Numbered from the stretch's first letter, positions 17,250 through 26,371 are shown. The stretch: DNA of 64,000 nt from Clostridiales bacterium CHKCI006 (GCA_900018345.1 FCNA01000129.1:177691-241690); one strand, 5' to 3'. Translations and numbers: made by a program. Notes: generated by a model not told the origin, from the letters alone.

Positions 17250-18572
17250 GTGAATGAATTTGAAAACTACATGCAATCTATCTTAAAAGAGGCTTATCCG
17301 GCTTTTCAAAAAGCCCTGCAGCAGCCTGATTATAAAGCAATCCATGTCAACACTCAAAAAGATCCCGAAATGACGATTCCGGCTCATTTTTCTCTTCAGC
17401 CGCATCCCTATGTCAAAACAGGCTTTTATTTTGATAAAGAAACACTCCCACTAGGCCGCTATGCTTACCATGATGCCGGACTTTACTATATTCAGGAACC
17501 CAGCGCCATGCTGGTGGCTGAACTGGCTGAGAGCAAACCGGGCATGAAGGTCTTGGACCTCTGTGCCGCGCCCGGCGGCAAAGCAACCCGCATAGCGCTG
17601 CAAGTCGGCAAAGAAGGTCTGTTAGTGGCGAACGATATTAACGCTAATCGCGCACGTATTCTTTCCGAAAACATTGAACGCTTCGGTCTTGCCAATACGA
17701 TCGTGCTATGCAGTGATCCGCAGGCCCTTGTGAAACGTTTTGAAAATTATTTTGATATCGTGATCCTTGATGCCCCTTGCTCAGGAGAAGGCATGTTTCG
17801 CAAATTGGATCAGGCCGTTGAAACCTGGTCAGTCCAAAAGGTCGATGAATGTGCCCATCTTCAATCACAGCTGATCGAACAGGCCTATGCCATGCTCAAA
17901 CCCGGAGGAACGCTCATGTATTCCACCTGTACCTACGAGATCAAAGAAAATGAGGATCAGGTACGGCAGGCACTCGAACGCTTTGATCTGACCCTTGATC
18001 CTTTGGAGATCCGACCCGGTATGGCCGAAGGAATCGATCTGCCTGGGACCTTACGTCTCTATCCCCATCTTTTTAAGGGCGAAGGGCATTTCATCGCCAA
18101 AATGATCAAAGGAAAGCAGGCAGTGTCTACGCCGATAGCTAGACCGCAAACCTCCCGCCTGACCAAAGAACAATCCCAGCTGGTTGCAGACTTTTATGCC
18201 CAGCATCTAAAGATCCCTTTACCCAAGACCATCATCGCCAATCAAAACCACCTCTATGCCATCCGCCCTGATTTCCCTGATCTAAAAGGTCTGCGCGTCT
18301 TACGCCAGGGACTCTACTTAGGAGAATGCAAGAAAAAACGCTTTGAACCAAGCCACTCATTAGCCCTCTCATTAGACAAAGAAGAGGTCCATTCCTATTA
18401 TGATTATCCTTATGATGCCATTGAAATCAAAAAATATCTCCACGGCGAAACTTTAGAAGGAAATCATGATAACGGTTTTGCGCTCATCTGCGTGGACGGC
18501 TTTAGCTTAGGCTTCGCCAAAGAGGTCAATCATGTTTTAAAGAACTACTATCCGAAAGGACTGAGAAAATAA
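17250..18572 (+). CDS. rsmF: RsmF/NOL1-NOP2-Sun family rRNA cytosine-C5 methyltransferase
   Basis: The 440-residue SAM-dependent enzyme shows motif I LDLCAAPGGKATRIA (about 98), motif IV with catalytic Cys DAPCSGEGMFRK (about 176) and motif VI YSTCTYEIKEN (about 225; the second Cys). The C-terminal third resembles the RNA-binding domain of RsmF-type enzymes. It is expected to modify 16S rRNA at C1407 or nearby. The start is GTG 17250 behind TAGGAGGCGAAAAGC. It overlaps the next gene (HD domain) by one base. The exact target base is inferred from the family. Confidence 0.9.
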   Translation: MNEFENYMQSILKEAYPAFQKALQQPDYKAIHVNTQKDPEMTIPAHFSLQPHPYVKTGFYFDKETLPLGRYAYHDAGLYYIQEPSAMLVAELAESKPGMKVLDLCAAPGGKATRIALQVGKEGLLVANDINANRARILSENIERFGLANTIVLCSDPQALVKRFENYFDIVILDAPCSGEGMFRKLDQAVETWSVQKVDECAHLQSQLIEQAYAMLKPGGTLMYSTCTYEIKENEDQVRQALERFDLTLDPLEIRPGMAEGIDLPGTLRLYPHLFKGEGHFIAKMIKGKQAVSTPIARPQTSRLTKEQSQLVADFYAQHLKIPLPKTIIANQNHLYAIRPDFPDLKGLRVLRQGLYLGECKKKRFEPSHSLALSLDKEEVHSYYDYPYDAIEIKKYLHGETLEGNHDNGFALICVDGFSLGFAKEVNHVLKNYYPKGLRK

Positions 18573-19033
18573 TGTACCGACTCGACCAGCTTGAACAGCA
18601 GTTTTTCAGGCTCTGTGAACGTATCTTTTTTCCTGAACGCCGCCAGGAAGCCTATGATCACTCGCTTTGTGTTTCCAAAATGGCCATGCTGCTGGCGCAT
18701 CAGCGTCACTTAGATCCCGAACTGGCAGGCATCATCGGTCTCTATCATGACATTCACACCTATCTGACCGGTGACAGTCAGGATCATGCGTCAAAAAGCG
18801 CCCAGAAGGCGGCCGAAATCTTCCAACAAGCCCATCTATTCACCACTGATGAAATACAACTGATGACTTGCGCCATCCGACATCATTCAGACAAAGAACA
18901 CATCCACGATGCCTATGATGAACTGCTCAAGGATGCCGATGTCCTGGCGCACATGCTGGAAAACCAAAAGCTAAAGGTCAGCCAAAAAGAAAAGACACGC
19001 CAGGCGCGTCTATTATCATGGATCAATGCTTAG
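18572..19033 (+). CDS. HD domain phosphohydrolase
   Basis: The 153-residue protein has the HD metal site: first His in YDHSLCVSKMA, the HD pair in LYHDIHTYL, a His in IRHHSDK and Asp in LKDADVLAHM. Proteins of this type hydrolyse phosphate esters of nucleotides or small metabolites. It is translationally coupled to rsmF (TAATG overlap) and converges on the histidine phosphatase gene with a 4-bp overlap. The substrate is unknown. Confidence 0.85.
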   Translation: MYRLDQLEQQFFRLCERIFFPERRQEAYDHSLCVSKMAMLLAHQRHLDPELAGIIGLYHDIHTYLTGDSQDHASKSAQKAAEIFQQAHLFTTDEIQLMTCAIRHHSDKEHIHDAYDELLKDADVLAHMLENQKLKVSQKEKTRQARLLSWINA

Positions 19034-19602
19034 GCATTGATTTTTTTGATAGCCATTCTGCCATCCTGATATTCCACTTCACAAAGACATAGATTCGGAA
19101 CTTTCGTTGTTATTTTTTCATCAAGCTGATGCAAGAACCAGGTCATAATGGCCCCATGCGTCACAATCAACAGTTTTTGACCATCTTGTGCCTCTGCCAC
19201 AATGGTCTCTAGCGCCCTTTTAAAACGTCCGCCTGCCTGAATCCAGTTTTCACCGCCCGCAAAGCCTTTGAAATGATCAAAATCATAGCGTTCAGGATAA
19301 AACAGCTGTAAGGTCTTCGCTGATTCACCCTCTAAATAGCCATAATGGATCTCCATCAGATCCGCCATCTCGGTATAAGGTACATCCCTGGCCACCGCAT
19401 GCAAGGTTTGCCGTGTGCGAAGGGTCGGCGAAACATAGGCATGATCAAAAACAATCCCATGTTCCTGCCATTGCTTTTGCGCCGCCTGAGCCAATTGAAT
19501 CGATTCATCTGTCAACAGTGAATCACACCATCCCTGAACGATATTTTTTTCGTTGAACCAGGTCTTGCCATGACGTAAAAAATACAAAGTCAATGCTTTC
19601 AT
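19030..19602 (-). CDS. Histidine phosphatase (phosphoglycerate mutase-like) family protein
   Basis: The 190-residue protein has the phosphohistidine motif FLRHGKTWFNE near residue 9, a Glu proton donor in MEIHYGYLEGE and the second His in VTHGAIMTWFL. Start ATG 19602 follows GGAGGAAAAGAAG; the longer frame to 19659 is not supported. Such single-domain proteins act on small phosphorylated metabolites or as dPGM-like enzymes. It lies 53 bp downstream of the HPr-like gene on the same strand. Confidence 0.85.
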   Translation of the reverse strand: MKALTLYFLRHGKTWFNEKNIVQGWCDSLLTDESIQLAQAAQKQWQEHGIVFDHAYVSPTLRTRQTLHAVARDVPYTEMADLMEIHYGYLEGESAKTLQLFYPERYDFDHFKGFAGGENWIQAGGRFKRALETIVAEAQDGQKLLIVTHGAIMTWFLHQLDEKITTKVPNLCLCEVEYQDGRMAIKKINA

Positions 19603-19655
19603 CTTCTTTTCCTCCCCCTCCATTATACCAAAGAAAAGATCCTCACTAAAGAGGA

Positions 19656-19919
19656 TCATAAAGCCAGTTCCTGGATTTTTTTGGTCAATGCGGCAATTCC
19701 CGCTTTCGCATCATCTCCACTTACCACGATGGATAACCTGGCCTTTTGTGGAACCCCTAAGGAAATGACACCCATCACTGATTTCAGATTGACAGTTCGG
19801 CCATCATAATTCAACGTAAAATCAGACTGATAGAGACTGGCCGTCCGAGCAAGCTGATCAGCGATATTCGCGTGTAATCCCATGGGATTGCTGACAACAA
19901 ATTCAAATGTTTCCTGCAT
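19656..19919 (-). CDS. HPr-like phosphocarrier protein with an altered active-site loop
   Basis: The 87-residue protein matches HPr throughout. The active-site His is in NPMGLHANIADQLA and the regulatory Ser lies in LKSVMGVISLG (Ser46 position). The Arg-Pro that follows His15 in HPr (LHARPA) is Asn-Ile here; Arg17 helps phosphotransfer from enzyme I. So it may be a paralogue tuned for regulation rather than the main PTS carrier. Start ATG 19919 has AAGGAGTGAGGCTT before it; the GTG at 19928 lies inside that site. The neighbour downstream is the histidine phosphatase gene. Confidence 0.85.
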   Translation of the reverse strand: MQETFEFVVSNPMGLHANIADQLARTASLYQSDFTLNYDGRTVNLKSVMGVISLGVPQKARLSIVVSGDDAKAGIAALTKKIQELAL

Positions 19920-20016
19920 AAGCCTCACTCCTTTGATACCCTTATTATACCACTTTACTAAGCGCTTTCAAACAATAAACTATACAAGAAACGCATACCA
20001 CTATGAGCATTCTCTA

Positions 20017-20046
20017 TTGTACAAATTCCCCATCTTCGCTTATAAT
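20017..20046 (+). promoter_or_regulatory. Predicted promoter of nfnAB
   Basis: TTGTAC (20017-20022) and TATAAT (20041-20046) are 18 bp apart, about 80 bp before the nfnA start. Confidence 0.5.
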
Positions 20047-20125
20047 AAAATTACCTTTGTTAGAGTGATCGCCAGCACTCTAGAAAGATGGTATCATGAA
20101 GTGCAAGAGAAAAGAGGTTGAAATG

Positions 20126-20959
20126 ATGTACGAAATAGTCAAAAAAGAAAAAATGAATGATGTCGTTGAAATGATGGAGATTCATGCCCCTTTTGTCGCT
20201 CGTAAATGTGAACCCGGCCAGTTCATTATTTTAAGAGTCGGCGAGGATGGAGAACGAATTCCTTTAACGATTGCTGATTATGACCGCGAAAAAGAAACCG
20301 TCACGATCATCTACCAGATCGTCGGTTATTCCACAGCTCAGTTAGCAAAATTAGAACAGGGCGATTGCCTGACCGATTTTGTGGGTCCTTTAGGCGTACC
20401 AACAGAATTACATGGTGAAAAGGGCATGCATATCGTCGGTGTTGCCGGTGGTGTCGGCAGTGCCCCACTCTACCCTCAGTTGCGTAAGCTCGCCAGCCAG
20501 GGAGCAAAGGTCGATGTGATCATCGGCGGTCGTGAAGCGCAGTACATTCTTTGGAAAGAACGCTTTGAAGCATTCTGCGATCATGTCTACATCACCACGG
20601 ATGATGGTTCGCTCGGCGAAAAGGGATTTGGTACCACCGTTCTGTCCAGATTGCTCGAGAGTGGAGAACAAATCGACGAAGTCATTGCGATCGGACCAGT
20701 TCCAATGATGAAAGCCGTTGTCGGTGTGACCAAACCTTACAATGTTAAGACCATGGTCTCTTTAAATCCAATCATGATCGATGGAACCGGCATGTGTGGC
20801 TGCTGCCGTGTTACGATCGATGGAAAAGTCAAATTCGCCTGTGTAGACGGTCCGGATTTTGACGGTTTCCTGGTTGACTTTGATGAACTGATCAGTCGTC
20901 AGCGCATGTTTAAATCAGAAGAAGCACATATTTGCCATTTAACGGGGGTGAAACGATAA
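20126..20959 (+). CDS. nfnA: NADH-dependent ferredoxin:NADP+ oxidoreductase subunit A (or dihydroorotate dehydrogenase-type FAD/NAD subunit)
   Basis: This is a 277-residue flavoprotein of the ferredoxin reductase fold. An FAD-binding barrel (GQFIILR, PLTIADYD) is followed by an NAD(P) domain with GVAGGVGSAPLYPQ and an iron-sulfur cluster site DGTGMCGCCRVTIDG near residue 222. In Nfn, subunits A and B bifurcate electrons between NADH, NADPH and ferredoxin. ATG 20126 is chosen; ATG 20123 is only 4 nt from the AGAGG site. It overlaps nfnB by one base, and the pairing of the two genes decides the Nfn call. Confidence 0.87.
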   Translation: MYEIVKKEKMNDVVEMMEIHAPFVARKCEPGQFIILRVGEDGERIPLTIADYDREKETVTIIYQIVGYSTAQLAKLEQGDCLTDFVGPLGVPTELHGEKGMHIVGVAGGVGSAPLYPQLRKLASQGAKVDVIIGGREAQYILWKERFEAFCDHVYITTDDGSLGEKGFGTTVLSRLLESGEQIDEVIAIGPVPMMKAVVGVTKPYNVKTMVSLNPIMIDGTGMCGCCRVTIDGKVKFACVDGPDFDGFLVDFDELISRQRMFKSEEAHICHLTGVKR

Positions 20960-22347
20960 TGCCAAACATGTCATTAGAAAAAGTCAAGATGCCTGAACAG
21001 GCACCTGATATTCGTAATCATAATTTTGAGGAAGTCGCTAAAGGCTATACAAAAGAAATGGCGATGGAAGAAGCCACTCGCTGTCTCAACTGTAAGAATC
21101 CGCTCTGTAAGAAAGGGTGTCCGGTCGGCGTACCGATCCCAGAATTTATTGCTGAGGTCGCTAAAGGAAATTTTGAAAAAGCGTATGAGATCATCACCAC
21201 AGAAAATGCACTGCCTGCTATCTGCGGCCGTGTCTGCCCACAGGAAAATCAGTGTGAAGGCAAATGTGTCCGTGGTTTCAAGGGAGAACCTGTCGGGATT
21301 GGCCGTCTGGAACGTTTTGTGGCTGACTACCATATGCAGCATGCAACCGCCGCGCCTAGTCCAGTGGCTGCCAATCATCACAAAGTAGCGATCATCGGCA
21401 GTGGACCTGCAGGTCTGACCTGTGCCGGAGAACTCGCTAAAAAAGGCTATGAAGTGACTGTCTTTGAAGCACTGCATAAAACCGGCGGTGTGCTGGTCTA
21501 TGGTATTCCTGAATTCCGTCTGCCTAAAGATTTAGTACAAAAAGAAGTCGATACCATCAAGGCGCTAGGTGTCGACTTTGAGACCAATGTTGTTGTCGGA
21601 CGTTCCATCACGATCGACGAATTACAGGAACAGGGCTATGAGGCCATCTTTGTCGGTACCGGTGCCGGTCTGCCTCGTTTCCAGAATATCCCCGGTGAAA
21701 ATCTGAATGGCGTCTATGCAGCCAATGAATTTTTGACCCGCGTCAATCTGATGAAAGGATACGAATTCCCTCAACATCCAACGCCTGTCAAGATCTCCGA
21801 TACCGTCTGTGTCATTGGTGCCGGTAATGTGGCCATGGATGCTGCTCGTACTGCCAAACGATTAGGCGCAAAAGAAGTCTATATTGTTTACCGTCGAGGT
21901 GAACAGGAGATCCCAGCAAGAGCCGAAGAAGTGCATCACGCCAAAGAAGAAGGCATCATCTTTAAACTTTTAACCAATCCAACCCGTATCAACGGCGAAG
22001 ATGGCTGGGTCAAATCCATGGAATGCGTGGAAATGGAATTAGGCGAACCGGATGCTTCCGGAAGACGTCGTCCAATCAAAAAAGAAGGCAGTGAATTTAC
22101 GATTGAGACAGGAACCGTCATTGTCGCCATCGGTCAGAGTCCAAATCCATTGATTCGTCAGACCACACCAGGTTTGGATACACAGTCATGGGGCGGTATC
22201 ATCGTTGATGAAGAAACCATGAAAACAAGCAAAGAAGGCGTCTATGCCGGTGGTGACGCTGTCAGTGGTGCAGCCACCGTCATCCTGGCGATGGGAGCCG
22301 GTAAGAAAGCAGCGAAAGCGATCGACGAAGCGCTCAGCCAGCAATAA
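20959..22347 (+). CDS. nfnB: NfnB / glutamate synthase small-subunit-like oxidoreductase
   Basis: The 462-residue protein has an N-terminal double [4Fe-4S] domain (CLNCKNPLCKKGCPVGVPIP and CGRVCPQENQCEGKC). An FAD-binding Rossmann motif (IIGSGPAGLTCAGELAKKGY) follows, then a second nucleotide-binding motif (VIGAGNVAMDAARTAKRLGA). That is the GltD/NfnB architecture and length. No large GltB subunit is present, and the gene is coupled to nfnA, so it is likely the catalytic partner of the bifurcating transhydrogenase. It ends at a strong terminator. Confidence 0.9.
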   Translation: MPNMSLEKVKMPEQAPDIRNHNFEEVAKGYTKEMAMEEATRCLNCKNPLCKKGCPVGVPIPEFIAEVAKGNFEKAYEIITTENALPAICGRVCPQENQCEGKCVRGFKGEPVGIGRLERFVADYHMQHATAAPSPVAANHHKVAIIGSGPAGLTCAGELAKKGYEVTVFEALHKTGGVLVYGIPEFRLPKDLVQKEVDTIKALGVDFETNVVVGRSITIDELQEQGYEAIFVGTGAGLPRFQNIPGENLNGVYAANEFLTRVNLMKGYEFPQHPTPVKISDTVCVIGAGNVAMDAARTAKRLGAKEVYIVYRRGEQEIPARAEEVHHAKEEGIIFKLLTNPTRINGEDGWVKSMECVEMELGEPDASGRRRPIKKEGSEFTIETGTVIVAIGQSPNPLIRQTTPGLDTQSWGGIIVDEETMKTSKEGVYAGGDAVSGAATVILAMGAGKKAAKAIDEALSQQ

Positions 22348-22360
22348 CTTTCAGATAGAT

Positions 22361-22394
22361 AAAAAGCTCGGATCGATTGATCTGAGCTTTTTTA
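22361..22394. terminator. Bidirectional terminator between nfnB and a convergent small gene
   Basis: AAAAGCTC-G-GATC and GATC-T-GAGCTTTT pair around a GATT loop and end in T-runs on both strands. It overlaps the stop codon of the minus-strand gene. Confidence 0.85.
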
Positions 22395-22721
22395 CATATG
22401 TGCGACTGCGCTTTGAATGCGTTCCATCACTTTCTTAACCATTTTTTTCGGAATCGCCGCCACAAAACCCTCTAAATCCTGTTCTTTAAACCCATACTGT
22501 CCTAAACCGACGCGTGTCCAGCCGGATAAAAACAAGGTATTCCCCTGGTAAGTGACTTTAATATACTGCATGGCCGTCAGCATACCGGTCCCTTTCTTCC
22601 AGACGATTTCATCTCCATAAGCCACCTCATGATATCCCGCTTCCAGCAGGATCTTTTTCACCGCCTCATGGACATGGGCCTGGGCATCCTGAAAAGATAC
22701 TTGAATGGTTGTTCTAGGCAT
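22392..22721 (-). CDS. Conserved-looking small protein of unknown function
   Basis: The 109-residue protein is read from ATG 22721, behind AAAGGAGGGGGTTAT. It is soluble and alpha/beta, with a basic N-terminal strand and a C-terminal amphipathic helix (KKMVKKVMERIQSAVAHM). Aromatic and basic residues in strands (MQYIKVTY, LFLSGWTRV) suggest a small ligand- or lipid-binding fold. I do not recognise a family. It is 75 bp downstream of the NAD kinase gene on the same strand. Confidence 0.6.
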   Translation of the reverse strand: MPRTTIQVSFQDAQAHVHEAVKKILLEAGYHEVAYGDEIVWKKGTGMLTAMQYIKVTYQGNTLFLSGWTRVGLGQYGFKEQDLEGFVAAIPKKMVKKVMERIQSAVAHM

Positions 22722-22796
22722 ATAACCCCCTCCTTTTAGGATTATTTTATAAAGCAAAGCGCATAATGTCAATGTCCTTAACACATCTTTAACGGA

Positions 22797-23588
22797 CTAT
22801 TTTTCCGAAATAAAGGCCTTTTTCAAGCGCTGCGTCAAGCTGAAATGCGGATGTCGGAGAAACATCGCATCACAGTCGGCAACCCGGACGGTCAGCGAAT
22901 GAAGATGCTGCATTTCAAAACTTAAACGATCCACCCCTAAAACGGCCTGATTCTGTCCGACCGGGATGAGCGTGATCGTCGTTTGATCATCGAGGACCAG
23001 GCTGTTCTCCAAAGAACGATAGGCATTATGATGAATACCGGCAATTTCAGCGAGCTGTAAAGAACGAATCGAGCAGGAAACAATGCTGCCCCCTAACGCC
23101 CGATTATAGGCCGTGGATCCAGCCGGGGTCGAGACACATAAGCCATTCCCGCGAAAACGCTCTAAATGCTCTCCATTGATCAGGACATCCAGCACCAGCG
23201 TATGCCGATTTTGTTCCAAGCGGATTTCATTGAGTGCCAGATACTTTTGTGATGAGGTGCCATTGACACAGACCTCCAAAAGATTTCGTCTGGCAATTTC
23301 ATAATGGTGATACTTGACATCCTCCACCAGACGTTCCCATTCATCCTCTTTATAATCAGAATAAAAGCCCAGATTGCCTGTATGCAATCCAACAAAATAA
23401 GTGGTCTCGATTTGGCCGACATAAGCTTGGATCGTATCCAGCATGGTGCGATCCCCGCCCACACTGATGACCAGATCAGGATGTGCCGGATCATACTGCA
23501 TAAAGGAAGCAAAGGCCTCCATCAGTAAACCGGCGTATTCGCGGCTCTTATTATTTTGTTCATTGAAGCAAATCATAAATTTATGCAT
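22797..23588 (-). CDS. nadK: NAD kinase with a GGDR variant of the catalytic motif
   Basis: The 263-residue protein phosphorylates NAD to NADP. It shows the NE motif in ALNEIRLEQ (about 119), the STPAGSTAYNRALGG loop (about 153) and the expected small Bacillota length. The hallmark GGDG motif reads SVGGDRTML near residue 44: the second-half Gly is Arg, encoded by CGC. The catalytic Asp is kept. The start ATG 23588 overlaps the upstream S66 peptidase gene by 8 bp, so the two are coupled. Confidence 0.88.
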   Translation of the reverse strand: MHKFMICFNEQNNKSREYAGLLMEAFASFMQYDPAHPDLVISVGGDRTMLDTIQAYVGQIETTYFVGLHTGNLGFYSDYKEDEWERLVEDVKYHHYEIARRNLLEVCVNGTSSQKYLALNEIRLEQNRHTLVLDVLINGEHLERFRGNGLCVSTPAGSTAYNRALGGSIVSCSIRSLQLAEIAGIHHNAYRSLENSLVLDDQTTITLIPVGQNQAVLGVDRLSFEMQHLHSLTVRVADCDAMFLRHPHFSLTQRLKKAFISEK

Positions 23589-24432
23589 GACTGTCCCCTC
23601 TTTCTAATTGCAGTGTCTCTCCGATCACAAGCGCGCGTGAATCCTCGCCGTGTCCAATCTGGCGCGTCTTGACGACAGGTAAATCGGCCGGCACAACTTC
23701 ATGTACAATATCTTCGATCCTGCCGCCCTCTTTTTCCAGTTCAGTAAAGGTTCCCAGCATTAAGCCGCTGACCTTCTGAAAAGCACCCATGCCTGCCAGC
23801 TGATAAAAATAGGAACGGATGAGATTTTCTTTCCCTCCATAGCTCTCCAGAAATAAGAGCCGCTCAGTGAGATCCGGAAAATAGGGGGTCCCAGCCAGTT
23901 TTAAAAAACAACGAACATTCCCACCGACAACCACTCCCTGCATGCGCTGTCCGCTTAGCCATTCCCATTGAACGTCAAACAAATCATGTCGCTGCTCAAA
24001 AAGAGATGCCACCAAACGTGCCTGTTGTTGTTTGGCCTGTGACCAGCATAGGGTTCGCAGCTGAAACAGATAACTCGGTTTGCCGGTCATCGTATAGATT
24101 GCATTTAAAACAGAGGTCAGATCACTATAGCCAAAAAAAGGCTTCTCCGCCTGACGAATCCTTTCAAAATCGAGATAAGGCAAAATGCCATTGGCTAAAT
24201 TACCCCCGGATACATCAAAAATGGCCTTGACATCCGGATGTTCAAACAGGCGCATCAGCTCCTTTGCCCATGCCGGACGCGAACACTCCATTTCATATAA
24301 TAAAGGACTGATAAAGACATTCACGCCATATGACGCAAAAAAGTTTTTTAACGTTTCGAGCTGGATCCACTCTCGCTCATGCCGCGGATCAGACAGTCCT
24401 ACAAATGCAATCGTATCTCCTGTCACTAGCAT
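23581..24432 (-). CDS. S66 family LD-carboxypeptidase / MccF-like peptidase
   Basis: The 283-residue protein has the S66 nucleophile Ser in FFGYSDLTSVLNAI near residue 110, a Glu/His pair in the C-terminal domain (ESYGGKENLIRSYF, QIGHGEDSRALV) and the glycine stretch VVVGGNVRCF. Family members are cytoplasmic: LD-carboxypeptidases recycle murein tetrapeptides, and MccF cleaves microcin C-type toxins. Start ATG 24432 is better spaced from AGGAGG than ATG 24438. Coupling to nadK is by an 8-bp overlap. Confidence 0.85.
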   Translation of the reverse strand: MLVTGDTIAFVGLSDPRHEREWIQLETLKNFFASYGVNVFISPLLYEMECSRPAWAKELMRLFEHPDVKAIFDVSGGNLANGILPYLDFERIRQAEKPFFGYSDLTSVLNAIYTMTGKPSYLFQLRTLCWSQAKQQQARLVASLFEQRHDLFDVQWEWLSGQRMQGVVVGGNVRCFLKLAGTPYFPDLTERLLFLESYGGKENLIRSYFYQLAGMGAFQKVSGLMLGTFTELEKEGGRIEDIVHEVVPADLPVVKTRQIGHGEDSRALVIGETLQLERGDSHA

Positions 24433-24482
24433 TGGCATCGCCTCCTGTTATTCATTATATCATGTTCCAGACACGCTGAAAA

Positions 24483-25385
24483 TCATAACCTGTTCGTTAT
24501 TCCTACATCAAAATCTTCACTGCGATAATGTACCCAGTTCACTTCGTGAAGGTGTTTTTCCAATTCCGGCAGTTTGTTAAAGATTTCCTTTGGTCCCACC
24601 AGATAAAATGTGAGCGTCGCCTCTGGATCCGTGAAAGGCAGATAGATCCGCTCTTCATAGAGGTGAAAACGCGGAATGGTCAGGCTTGTACGGAACGTAT
24701 AAAGAGTCGACTGACGCTGAATGATCTGATATAACTCCAGATTATTTTCCACAATAAAGCGCGAATCCGGCATGCGTTCAGTACAGAGATCATGCCAGTA
24801 ACCGGTATTTTGGTATTCGAGAAAATGGGAACCATTCAGCTCGTGAAAGCTGACCGTTTCCTTTTGTGCAATCGGCTGATCAGCTGTGGTGGCAATATGT
24901 AAGATCTCATCACAGATCTTGATACATTCAAGTTCCGGGTGATGTACAGGATAATCCAGAATGATCGCTGCATAATGATGATTCTCCAGTTGTTCCAATA
25001 ACACCTGTGCCTCCGCTTGAACCTCATCCTTCATCGATAGCCATGGATAATAAGTCGCAAAGGTCGTGCGCAATGCCCATAGAGGCGCCGGGGCACAGGA
25101 ACCAATGCGCATAAACTGATTTTGAATATACTGATCCTGAAGCTTGGTCTCCAATTGCACCACCGCTTCCAGGATCTTTTGACCATCTTCAACCAAGGTT
25201 TTTCCATAGGCGTTCAAGACCAGCCGATTGCCGATCCGATCAAACAGCGCCATCCCAAGTTCCTCTTCTAAAGACTGTAATGACCGCGTCAGACCGGACT
25301 GTGAAATATACAATTGTTCAGCCGCTTTGAGCATGGTCTTGCATTGTGCAATCGTAATCACGTATTTCAATTGTCTGAGTTCCAT
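24483..25385 (-). CDS. LysR family transcriptional regulator
   Basis: The 300-residue protein has an N-terminal LysR helix-turn-helix: MELRQLKYVITIAQCKTML, then AAEQLYISQSGLTRSLQSLE, with an effector-binding domain after residue 90. Start ATG 25385 follows AAGGAGGAGCTT. It is divergent from the SDR gene at 25517 with 131 bp between them, the usual arrangement for a LysR protein and its target. The effector is not deducible. Confidence 0.9.
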   Translation of the reverse strand: MELRQLKYVITIAQCKTMLKAAEQLYISQSGLTRSLQSLEEELGMALFDRIGNRLVLNAYGKTLVEDGQKILEAVVQLETKLQDQYIQNQFMRIGSCAPAPLWALRTTFATYYPWLSMKDEVQAEAQVLLEQLENHHYAAIILDYPVHHPELECIKICDEILHIATTADQPIAQKETVSFHELNGSHFLEYQNTGYWHDLCTERMPDSRFIVENNLELYQIIQRQSTLYTFRTSLTIPRFHLYEERIYLPFTDPEATLTFYLVGPKEIFNKLPELEKHLHEVNWVHYRSEDFDVGITNRL

Positions 25386-25516
25386 AAGCTCCTCCTTATA
25401 TGCACTATAATCATATTATACTATGACCTTTACTCATAAGTCTATAATTTTGAACAATTATACAAACCCAGATGGATACTATAAAATAAGATTGTCAAAA
25501 CAAGGAGGAAGATCAA

Positions 25517-26254
25517 ATGGAAAATGTCAAAGATAAAGTTGTTTTAATTACCGGAGCGACTTCCGGAATCGGTGAAGCCACTGCAAGATGCCTGGCTGCC
25601 AACGGCGCCAAAGTTGTCTTAAGCGGACGCCGTGAAGATCGCTTGCTTCAATTAGCGAAAGAGCTTCAAGATCAGGCCATTTATCTGAAATCTGATGTCA
25701 CAAAGGTGGAAGATATGCTGGCACTGGTCAAATTAGCGAAAGAGAAGTGGGGAAAAATCGATGTGCTCTTCGCCAATGCAGGTATCATGCCAGCCGGCAA
25801 AATGGCTGAAGGCGATCACAAAGGCTGGATGAACATGATCGATATCAACATTAAAGGTGTTCTGAATGCCATGTATGCCGTCATTCCGGAATTCTATGCC
25901 CAAAATTCAGGACATGTCATCGTCACTTCATCCAGAGCCGGAACCACGCTCGTACCGGGAAATGCCATTTACTGTGGAACTAAACACTTTGTAAAGGTGA
26001 TGCTCCAGTCTTTTAATTCAGAAACCAATCAGGACGGTAAGCAAATTCGTACGACAACGATCTATCCGGGTGCCATCAAGACCGAGCTGCTCAATACCGT
26101 CGCTGAAAACGAACATAAAAAAGCGGTTGAAGGTTTCTATGAGCAATTTGGCTTGGAACCAGAGGTCATTGCCAACGCAGTGCTTTATGCCATCTCACAA
26201 CCTGATGGTGTCGATGTTTCTGACTTAGTCATCCGCCCTACTTTTGAAGGCTAA
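25517..26254 (+). CDS. Short-chain dehydrogenase/reductase (SDR)
   Basis: The 245-residue classical SDR has the cofactor loop GATSGIGEATARCLA, NADP-favouring Arg residues after the second strand (SGRREDRL), NAG (FANAGIMPAG), catalytic Ser in VTSSRAG and the YxxxK site YCGTKH. It reduces or oxidises an unknown alcohol or ketone substrate. It is probably the target of the divergent LysR regulator and is followed by its own terminator. Confidence 0.92.
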   Translation: MENVKDKVVLITGATSGIGEATARCLAANGAKVVLSGRREDRLLQLAKELQDQAIYLKSDVTKVEDMLALVKLAKEKWGKIDVLFANAGIMPAGKMAEGDHKGWMNMIDINIKGVLNAMYAVIPEFYAQNSGHVIVTSSRAGTTLVPGNAIYCGTKHFVKVMLQSFNSETNQDGKQIRTTTIYPGAIKTELLNTVAENEHKKAVEGFYEQFGLEPEVIANAVLYAISQPDGVDVSDLVIRPTFEG

Positions 26255-26258
26255 TGCC

Positions 26259-26296
26259 AAAAGGACATGATTTGAATCCATCATGTCCTTTTTTTC
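26259..26296 (+). terminator. Terminator after the SDR gene
   Basis: AAAAGGACATGAT and ATCATGTCCTTTT form a 13-bp stem with an 8-nt loop, followed by a T-run. Confidence 0.9.
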
Positions 26297-26371
26297 TTTT
26301 ATGCAGCACTAATCAAACGTTTCAAAACGGTACTGGTTATCCAGCACCGTCTAGCTTGGCTCGCATCCTTT

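Noticed and set aside
19920..19928. GTG 19928 as the start of the HPr-like gene
   Set aside because: It lies inside the AAGGAGTGAGG ribosome binding site; ATG 19919 gives the usual HPr length of 87 residues.
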